A stretch of DNA of 64,000 bases from Ficedula albicollis (taxonomy: Eukaryota > Chordata > Aves > Passeriformes > Muscicapidae): the NCBI RefSeq assembly GCF_000247815.1, contig NC_021692.1:4470961-4534960 (forward strand). Reading direction: 5' to 3'. The notes beneath the pieces were generated by a model. That model did not search any database and was not told the origin of the DNA. It saw only the letters and a list, made by a program, of their open reading frames with translations. The translations under genes were made by a program, and so were the position numbers. Positions within the stretch are counted from its first letter, which is position 1; every line of letters starts with the position of its first letter. Positions 51,465 through 64,000 of this stretch are shown piece after piece.

Positions 51465-52304
51465 AGTGCCAGCCCTGCTGTGGCAGGGACACCTTCCATA
51501 GCCCAGGGTGCTCCAAACCCCAACCAACCTCGTTGTATTTGAGCTGTGAGAGTAGTGAAAGGGATATAGCAACAAGGCTCTTCATGCAAAGAGAAGCAAA
51601 AGAGAGCCTTTATTTAAGGAAACACTACACTTATATACAGTAGTTTGTGGAGTGAGCTTAGACTTGATTGGTGCAAGGAAGCAACACCTCTTGAAAACAT
51701 GCTTTTATGAAAACATCACGTCTCTCACCTCTCCAGCAGTGTTTAACCATTGTTATAATTTCTTGTCCTTGAGCAGCTGAGGAAGTTCTGCTTTCTGGTT
51801 CCCAGCAGTATCCTAAGGACACAACTTGGACACTGCCAGGGATGGAGCAGCCACAGCTGCTCTGGGCACCCTGTGCTGGGGCCTGCCACCCTCACAGCCA
51901 GCAATTCCCTCCCAAAATCCCACCCATCCCTGTCCTCTGGCAGTGGGAGCCGTTCCCTGTGTCCTGTCCCTCCATCCCTGGTCCCCAGTCCCTGGAACTC
52001 CTTCATGCCCTGGAGGGGGCTCTGAGATCACCCCAGGGCCTTCTCACCCGCAGCGCTCCCAGTCTCACTGCACAGCAGAGCTGTTTCTCTCTGCACCACA
52101 TTACCTGGAGAAGGCATTTGCATGACGATTGGATCATTTTCCCTCGTGCCACGGCCGTTTCTGAAGCGGTTCTGGTGTTGGGAGGGCCGGGCCGCGTGAG
52201 GGCCGGGCCCAGGAGCCACGGCCGCGCCCGTGCCCGCGCGGGGGCCGGGCCCTCTGCTAATAACACGGCTAAGACAGTTAATAAGGCTCCCGATGAATGA
52301 TTAG
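51465..52304. repeat. Duplicated 840-bp segment, right copy (probable false duplication)
   Basis: Matches 49033-49872 base for base as far as I compared, carrying the same CR1, the same nested LTR (51534-51821) and the same GC-rich block. Flanked on both sides by poly-C, it is best read as the same locus assembled twice. Confidence 0.93.
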
Positions 52305-52518
<214 letters not shown>

Positions 52519-54924
52519 TTAATAAGGCTCCCGATGAATGATTAGGATGGATTTCTGCACTGCTAATTTCCGTAACTATCACTCTCTGAAAGACAGCTCC
52601 AGGGATTTCGGGCCCAGGCTGCCCCTGTCTCTGCGAACACAGAGCCGCTTTATCCGCCCGCGCTTCAAATTGGCGGATCCCCTTTCACTGACCTAATGTG
52701 CACTGCACTTTAAAATGATACAATATTTTGAAACATGCAACTGCTTTGCTGATACCGTCTGTGCCTAAAAGCCTCGCTGCAGTCCAACAATGCCTCGGAT
52801 CTCCTGCTCTGGGAGGTAACACAAAGCCTTGGCATGCGCTCCCCAGGCTGCTTTTTGGCCGTGTTTTGGGCCTTTGGATGGGGATCTGCTTCCATTGAGA
52901 GCAGGGCCTTGCTTGTACCCCAAATACACATTTTCATGGCCCTAGAGCGGGATCCATGTGGCTGTCACAGCTGGGTTGTGTCCCCATGTCACACTGTGAC
53001 AACACCACCCCCTTTGTGCCACTCTCAACAATTGGCTCTGATTGGCACAGAGGGGTCCTGAGCTGTGCTCAGCATCACCCACACACCTGAAGGAGGAGTA
53101 AAACAGGTCTGGCTGTGGGAATTGTCCTGCACAAAGCTGGGGATGTGGGGTGACAGCCTCCTCACACATCGGCCAGGCAGGGAGCAGAGGCTGTGCCAGT
53201 GCAAAGCAGGAGACAGAGGTCTGTGCTCCTTCACACACACACTTGTGCCAGGCTCCCTCCTCACTAAAAAGGCTCAAGTTAGGCCAAAACAGGCATTTTG
53301 ACACAGTCCAATTTAGTGAACAACTTGTTGGACAGGTTTCTTGCTCAATCCATTGTAATCCAAGAAAAATGAATTCATTTTTCCTCATCTCCATTCAACC
53401 CACACATGCAGACACCTTCACTCAGCCCTGATTTTAGGAGAACCTAAGCTGAACCTGTCCCATAAATTTTCCTTTTGGAAGATCTTGCCTACCTTCCCCT
53501 ACCTTGATCTTCCCTTGAACTCTTTGAAGCAGAATTCTCTGTAATGGTCATCAACCTCAGAATTATTATCAGGAATTTAACCTGGGATTCTGGAGGCAAA
53601 CCACCCCAAAGCCCATGACTGCATTAATTACTGTAAGTGCTACTGCTGGGTTTAGGCAGCCCTCCTGAATCTCAGGAAGAATTCAAGATTAAAACACCAA
53701 GTCTTACTTGAAGGGGTGTTTATACACTCAGATGACACTCTGTGCAAGCTCTGCTGTATTATATTAAACAAAGTGTATTTTCATAAATTACTTATTGCCA
53801 TTTTCCCACTCTGAGTTGGGATGTGGCAGTAAAAATACCTGAGCGCTTGAGACAATGTCCAAGTTTCTGTCAGAACGGAATGTAATTAGTGCAAATTAAG
53901 CAGCATCCTGAGAAGGAGGAGGTCAGGGAGAACTGGCAGGGTTGAACTGGGTCATTACAAAGCATTTTTATAGCCAGGCAAGCAGGAGGGATCCCAAGTT
54001 ACCTATTGCTGCTGTGGTCTGAACTCCCCCTGCATCCCAGACTTGCTTTTCCACACAGATCAGGAGCAGGATCCATCGATTTTATCGGCAGCAGCCAAAG
54101 AGCTGAGAATTAAAACTGTAACAAATCAGCACAGCTGCTCTTTTCTCCTTTGAAATTTTCCATTTTAAAATTGGGAGAAACAAAATGGGCCTGTCAAAAC
54201 CCCATGGGCTGTCACATTTCTGTTCTAGGTTTTGTGGCACTTGATGGCTCAGGAGGAAAAACATTTAAGCTTATTTATCCACAAATGTGAATGTCCAAGC
54301 AATGCACCAAAATTTACTCCCAAATCTCCACTGTTTTTTTCTGTCTGAAGGCTTGAAAATGAGGACAGTCTTGAGGAAGCCTTGATTGGCCTTCAGAGAG
54401 TTCCAGAATTTTGCTTCAGAGATGCCATGTGAATATTCAGGCCAGAATTACTGATTTTATAGATGTGCATGTGCACACACACATCTGTCATATGTGTGTC
54501 TGAGGACATAGGTGTGCAGGGGTGACGCTGCTGGTACCAGCTGTTTGCATCCCAGTTTTCTGGATTTCCACAGGAACAGGCTCTGTCCTGCTGCTTTTCT
54601 TTTAGGGGGATGTTTCCCAACATACTTTGACACCACATAATTTTTTTGGCAAAAAAAACCCCCTCCTTTACAATAATCCAGTGTTTAATAGATTACAGCC
54701 ACAACATGCTGGTTTTGTAGGATCATCCTCTTGAGCATTTCCCACCATGCTGAGGTTGAAGGAAACAACTCCAAATTTCTGTCAGTGCAGTGAAACTCAG
54801 GGTTTGGTGTGTTCAGTGAACAGGAACATTGTCACCTACAGAGAAGCATCTCCCACACCCTCCCTGCAGATGAAATGGTGCTGAACCTTCTGTGGAACAG
54901 AGAAACGGTCAACAGTGCATCAGA
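52519..54924. other. Non-coding DNA
   Basis: After the 27-bp overlap the sequence is unique. 52550-52720 keeps CpGs (TTTATCCGCCCGCGC) and probably continues the regulatory-looking block ending at 49872. 53740-53900 is AT-rich with GTAATTAG and AATTAAGC cores. No exon or element is recognised. Confidence 0.4.
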
Positions 54925-55080
54925 CATCCAGCCCATTGAATCCAACCTTGTCACCCAGCCTTGAGCACTGAGTGCCATCCAGCCACTCCTTGAACTATTC
55001 CAGCACCTCCCTGGCAGCCCCTTCCAAAGCCTGACCGCCTTTCCCATGAAGAAATTTCTCCTGAAAAGCTTGGACCAAAG
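54925..55080 (-). mobile_element. CR1-type LINE fragment (minus)
   Basis: On +: CATTGAATCCAACCTTGTC, GAGCACTGAGTGCCATCC, CCACTCCTTGAACTATTCC, ACCTCCCTGGCAGCCCC, CCCATGAAGAAATTTCTCC. Same subfamily layout as 25545-25775; the far 3' tail is missing. Confidence 0.85.
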
Positions 55081-56263
55081 CCAGTGGGATTTGGAGAGCA
55101 TCACTGTCCCGGGTTCATGTGAACTCTGGAAGTGGAAGATACATTGTTGGGCTGGAAGCTGTTTTGAAGGCACTGAAATAATTTTGATGTGTGATGCTGG
55201 AAAGGCCCTTCGTGGTGGATAATGGCCCTGTCTCTTTTTTACACAGAAGGCCACGAGCACCAGGCTCTTCTGACAGGGCAACAACAGCTTCTGCAAATTA
55301 TCCCTTTCTGTCTCACTGGAATTTTACATCTCAGAAAAGTTCCCAGCGGGAGGGATGGGGATGAAGAAGGGAACTCTGAGTAACTCATGCTTCCTGTGCC
55401 TTCCTCCCCAGCAGCTGCTCAGCCCAAGATCTCTGTTCTATAGGCTTTTTCCTGCCTCTGACAAAACACTAAAAACCCCTCCAGCATGACAACAAAAAAT
55501 AAATATCAAAAGAACATTTGAAGAGCTCAATAAATTGATCATATTCTGCTGAACCTTCACCCTTGTAACGATAGTACCATTTAAATGCTAATGTCATTTT
55601 TAAAAAAGTCAATTACAGGAGTTTTAAAGTAATGGAGTCAGCAGTCTCGATGTAAATCTGTTATATTAATCTGCTCCCTACACTGTATCCATGGGCACTG
55701 ATGCATTCACCCCCTTTTCCCTGGAGGGAATGTTCCCTTGCAGTGGTACCAGTAATTGAATCAAGTTGATACAGACACCAAAAATATTGTAAGTCTTGTA
55801 GGTAATGAAAAGCATATGTTGATAAAGCCAGTTGCTGTAATTTTGGATAGAAGAGCACTGACATTTGGGAAGTTCAAAATTAGAATTAACCCTTTGATGA
55901 TCAAGTGACCTGAAATTGTCTTCACAAACTCTGCTAATTTCACAAAGAAAAACTGCTTGAAATCTGCCATGAGACAGCTGAGATCCTCTACTTCTCATTT
56001 TTCCTGCTTATCTTCAATTAAATTCACTTCCATAAAGACTTCTGCAAATTTTTTTTTCAAACTGGTTCAGACGAAACATAACAGGATCAGAAAACAAATA
56101 TTACTCAAATTAATTTCTGCACCTTTCACTTGCCTAAAGAAGTTGGAATGTTACAGCAAAAGAGATGTTATGGTTGTGCTGCCTAGGGAGGTAAAGGGAT
56201 GCAGCAGAAATCTCCAGGTGCCAGTACCTACTCAGCAGATTTTGGGTGCAGTTCCAAACTGAA
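55081..56263. other. Non-coding DNA
   Basis: AT-rich unique sequence. No gene is recognised. Confidence 0.4.
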
Positions 56264-56345
56264 CAGAATCACAGAATCATAAAATCATTTAGGTTGGCAA
56301 AGACCTTCCAATATTATCAAGTCCAACCTCTGATTGATCTCCAAT
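56264..56345 (-). mobile_element. CR1-type LINE terminal fragment (minus)
   Basis: ACAGAATCACAGAATCATAAAATC, read in pieces as AGAATCACAG and AATCATAAAATC, is followed by TTTAGGTTGGCAAAGACC and TCAAGTCCAACCTC. Only the last 80 bp of a CR1 remain. Confidence 0.85.
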
Positions 56346-58059
56346 ATCTGGTACATACAAATGGCATTTAGAAGTATCAAATAAACCCAAACCCAAGCAA
56401 ATTATCATTTGAGGTGGGACTTCAGTTGTGAGCAAAGTTGGATAAACCCCAACATTTTGCAGTTCCTCTGATCATGTTGGCCCATAATGAACCACTCAAA
56501 TTATTATTGCAGTGAGGTTCAAACAGATCCACAGCCTTCCCTACTCCCACAGCTCATGAAATGTTTTAAACAGGATTCATTTTGGTGCAGGGAAACAGGG
56601 GATAATGAACCCTAAGAGAGAGGCTGATCTCCCTGCCTGAGGTAAAATCACAAATATCTGCAGATATCACATACAAAGAGGTGTCATCACTTATGACAGA
56701 AGATAAAATCTGCTGAGAACTTCCAGACAGTCAGAGCTATCAGAAATAAAAGACTAAACAAACACATATTTCTAAGTAGTAATAACGAGGGAATTGCATT
56801 CAGCAGTGCTCTGAGGCAGAAAGAGAACTTCCAGATAAAATTGTCATGGAATCCATTCCACTTGTCACATAAACACTGCACTGCCTTTACTGGTAAGAAG
56901 GGCTGATTAATGGTTCACCAAGATTTTCCTGCTTCTGCCTTTTGTGAATTGATTCTCAAGTGTAGGTCTAATAAAATTCCAGCCAATGTCACACACACAC
57001 GCCACAGAAATATTTCCAGTGCTATCATAAATCCACACATTTGGAGCAGGGCTCTCTCAGGGATTTTGTTAACTCAGGGCCTTCCTCTGCCACAGTTCAG
57101 GGGTTAAGAGACCCACAGATATTAAAACAAGGTTGGAGATAAGCACAGAACTCAGAACATATCTGACAGCATTTCCACATTCTCTGAGCCTGGAACTTCT
57201 CCTGAAATGCTGCAGGCTCGAGTGTCTGGAGAAATCAATCCAGAATTTTGGGGAAGTTTTGTTACTACCAAAGCAGATATCCCTTCCCTCAGCATTCCCA
57301 TTCCCCATGGAGCACACGGAGAAGGGGTTTGGAATCCCACTGCACCAAGGGCACAGTGCCATCCCTCCTCTGGGACACTCCAGATATAACCAGGAATTTG
57401 GGATCATCCAACAAGGCAAAAACTCTGCCAAATTCCTCGAGCTGTATGAGGAAAGTGATGTTTTTGCAAGAGAGTTTGGAGTAATTGAGTAAACTGACTC
57501 ACAAGGCAACTTTTCACTACTTCCAGAGAAATCTTCCTGTTAAATCTTTTGCTGTTTGGGAAAAATTGAAAATCTCCATTCTGGCAAAAAACGGAGCTAT
57601 TTGAGTCCTAAAAGCATCACAGGCCTTTCTAAGAGGGGTTTATTTGCATTTTTTGTTTTTGCACAAATGAACTCTGAAGCTGGATTTCATTCCTACCAAA
57701 TCTTCCCACACAACTCCACTCACAATGTCCTGGAAGTCGTGTATCCAGGCACAGTTTATTCCATTGGAATAATAATATCCAGAAAAGTGCTGTCATTTTT
57801 AATGTAGACCCACTAAGAGGAACAGAACCACAGCCCTCGACAGAGACACAAACCCCTGGAAAACCGTCCTGGAAGTTGAGACTTTGGAAGAAAAAGGAAA
57901 GGAAAGAAATTCTTCCAAGAGTGATATGAAAGGGAATGATTCTTCCAAGAAAAGATTTGCTGGGAAGAGAGCCTGGATTAAGGCTCGGCACTGCTTAATG
58001 GCAACGCCTCTGAGGAGAAATTAGAAATATATAAGTTAAAGAATGGGGTTTTTCCCTAT
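56346..58059. other. Non-coding DNA
   Basis: Unique sequence. A 146/119-codon pair of opposing frames at 57069-57509 has no recognisable domain. No gene is called. Confidence 0.4.
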
Positions 58060-61785
<3,726 letters not shown>

Positions 61786-62747
61786 CTCCCAGCCCTGCCA
61801 GCCTGGGCACAGGGATGGGGAGAGCCAGGAGCAGGGGATGCCCCGTGGCAGCATGGCCCTGGCCCATCCATGGCAGCAGTTCCTTGGCCAGCAGTGTTCC
61901 AGGAGGAGTTACAGGCACACAGGAGCAGGACAGGCAGGGTGGACATGGGAAATCATGGGAATTAGGGAAATTATTCTGTATTTCATTAATATTGGGTATT
62001 ATTCTATTTTGTGGAAAGATGCTCCCTGTGTCCCTCATCCATGGGAATTCCCCATCCTGGACTGCAGTGAGACCTGCTTAGGCTGGCACAGCACAGGGTT
62101 TAGGAACACTTGAGGTTAAACCTGGGATGAGGCTCCTGTACCCTGAGTGGCTCCTCCAGGAGCGCCAAAGGCCAGGCTGGTTCACTGCCCATCAGCCAGG
62201 TTCGCTGCCCATCAGCCAGGGGCACTCCCAGGGGATGCTCTCCAGGGGATGCTCTTCCAAGAGTTTTCCCTCCTGAGGGGCTGGGGCAGGTGGGGATAGG
62301 ATCAAAATGCCCCAGGCCTGCAGGACACCTCACCCTGCCCTTCCACTGATCTGCCCTGATCTCTCCTCAAACAGGCAATAAGGAAAGCTCTTCCTCTAGC
62401 AGGAATCCTCCACGAGGGCAGCTCAGACCCAACAAAACCAATTTCAAGCAGTGTTAAAAGACAATGAACTCCAAAGTATTCCTGAAGAAATGGGATGCAG
62501 TGGGCTGCAGGGGGGACAAGCACACAGCCTCCCCCAGCCCATGGTTCCAGCAACACCCTGAACACAAACAGCAGCCAAAGTGAGGCACCAGCTGAGGAAA
62601 GAGTGGAAGGAACAGTCTGGAACCCGGAAAACACAAACTAGGAGTGGAGACTTTTTGTTTACAATCTTTTTTTCCCTCTCCTTTTGAATTTGTAAAGTAA
62701 CAAGGAAAAGCAAATGCAGGCCAAGCCCTCCTCCAACCTGGTGTATC
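61786..62747. other. Non-coding DNA
   Basis: Unique sequence apart from a 21-bp direct duplication (GGTTCRCTGCCCATCAGCC at 62179 and 62200). No gene is recognised. Confidence 0.4.
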
Positions 62748-62805
62748 TCAATGGACTGGATGAGCTTGGAGGTCTTTTCCAAAATAAATGATGCCATGAT
62801 CTGCC
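62748..62805 (+). mobile_element. CR1-type LINE terminal fragment (plus)
   Basis: ACTGGATGAGCTTGGAGGTC, CTTTTCCAAAATAAATGATG and CCATGATCTG match the last part of a CR1 3' end. Short, so moderately confident. Confidence 0.65.
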
Positions 62806-64000
62806 CCAGGTCTGCACATTCCCAGCTGGGAATGGTTTTCCAGTTATTAAATGTTTTACCTGGCACAGCAATGTTCATCTTTCAGCAGCAGAAACCAACA
62901 TTAAACTGGGGGTTAAGAAATCAGGAAATCAGACCTGGGCAAAGGGGTGACTTAAATCTTTCTGACTCAAAGAAACCCAAAACTCAGAGGAGTCGCCCTG
63001 AATTCCTACCACAGCCCCAAACTTAACATTTTAAAAGTAACCTTGAGTTTTGAGTTCTGCACCTTTTATTTCCTTGTTTGGCTGTGAAACTGAGGGCACT
63101 AAAATATTCCTGAAATACTTGCATAAATCAGGATAGGGAAAAAGATCAGGGTAAGGAAAAGTTGGGAAGCGGGAAAATCATCCCTGAGCCAGCTCAGCAT
63201 CTCACACAGCCACAACCTGTGCTCACCTGAACTTGCTGATGCTCAGGGGTTCTACAGCTCTTTGCTGAGTAATTTACAACCAAACTGCAATTACTCTGCT
63301 CTCAATTAGTATTTTAGTGGTTTTCAGTGGCTCCACATGCAAACAGCCAAGGAAATGTAGGAAGAACACCCTGCCCCGTGGTGGTTTTGTCAGCACTCTG
63401 TGTGCTTGTGCAAACCCTTCCCCTTCAGACAGATGCTGGATGAACAATCCCAATCCCCCTGGAATCCATGGGGAAACTCCTCCTTGCTCTGCTTGGGCCA
63501 CACTTCTGCACCTGAATTTTTGGATCCAAGTACAACAAGTCCTTTAGCTCTGTGTCCCTAATTCAGGTGCAGCAACGTGACTTGGTGGTTATTTAAAATT
63601 AAACTGCAGCTGTTTCTAGATGACAAAGTGCTCTGAGGTTCCTTGCAAACGTGAAGATTTTTTAACTCCTCTCATCCAAAAATCAAACTTCTCTCATCTT
63701 CCAATCGAAACTTGGACATATCTGCTTGTAGGAGCACATTTTCCAGTTAGAAAATTCTAAAAACAAATGGTTCAGACATTTTTATAGGCATAAAAACTCA
63801 AGCCAAGTTGGTTAGTGGTTTCAGATGCTTTTTATTTGCAAATCAGAAAGGGCTTCATTTATAAATTGAAATTGTACTGGCTGCTAATCCTGAAGGCAGA
63901 CTCAGGCCTTTGGCTTTGCTTGGAGAAGGAGAAATAATGCATTTTAAAGACAAATTATTTCATTTGGACCAATGAATGCTGTGGTTGGACAGGACATTTA
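62806..64000. other. Non-coding DNA to window end
   Basis: Unique, AT-rich towards the end. No gene, RNA gene or element is recognised. Confidence 0.4.

Overview
This 64 kb window looks like vertebrate, specifically avian, nuclear DNA. The main evidence is a dozen or more 5'-truncated CR1-type LINE 3' ends: the segment around 'TGAGGCCCTGGCACAGG', followed by a tail running into ATTCTGTGATTCC-like repeats. A compact retroviral-type solo LTR nested in one of the CR1 copies fits the same picture. A songbird draft assembly is plausible, but the sequence alone does not prove it. I found no protein-coding exon, tRNA, rRNA or other RNA gene that I can defend. The long open frames are translations of poly-C runs (poly-Pro/poly-Gly) or of minisatellites. 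There is no operon, phage or CRISPR content.

Layout. Positions 1-5,800: a 52-bp-unit C/T minisatellite (241-1030), a likely regulatory non-coding block (2090-2660) and a near-perfect 566-bp tandem duplication (2772-3903). Positions 6,400-7,830: a minus-strand CR1 split by a 693-bp poly-C run. Positions 9,000-20,000: mostly single-copy non-coding DNA, several candidate conserved regulatory blocks (9720-10070, 12890-13450, 14860-15170, 18160-18480), a 44-bp minisatellite (15290-15905), a 148-bp tandem duplication (18656-18951) and CR1 tails. Positions 20,870-22,350: a purine microsatellite broken by 1,346 C. Positions 22,350-35,000: non-coding DNA with CR1 pieces, one split by 831 C, and further candidate regulatory blocks. 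Positions 36,000-44,000: a minisatellite-rich zone with 16-bp, 20/40-bp and about 21-bp units. The last array has a truncated CR1 amplified with it and Illumina adapter sequence inside it. Positions 45,000-47,000: candidate regulatory DNA. Positions 49,000-52,545: a CR1 with nested LTR, then adapter sequence, a 1,563-bp poly-C run, an apparently exact second copy of the same 840 bp, and another poly-C run. Positions 58,060-61,785: a CpG-rich lead-in and a G-quadruplex-prone GGGGATAAC-type array interrupted by 2,324 C. The remainder is ordinary non-coding DNA.

The strongest result concerns assembly quality. Nine pure poly-C runs, together about 7.4 kb (roughly 11.5% of the window) and all C on the given strand, sit in repeats or at failed joins. 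Two 24-nt stretches match the Illumina paired-end adapter, and each lies beside a duplication. About 2.67 kb at 49,873-52,545 and about 80 bp near 42,550 are probably not real genome.

Biologically, the window reads as a gene-poor interval or very large intron. It holds several AT-rich, motif-dense blocks of the kind found around developmental genes and an unusual density of minisatellites. I did not find a new gene system. The conservation claims are impressions from base composition and motif content, not from alignment.
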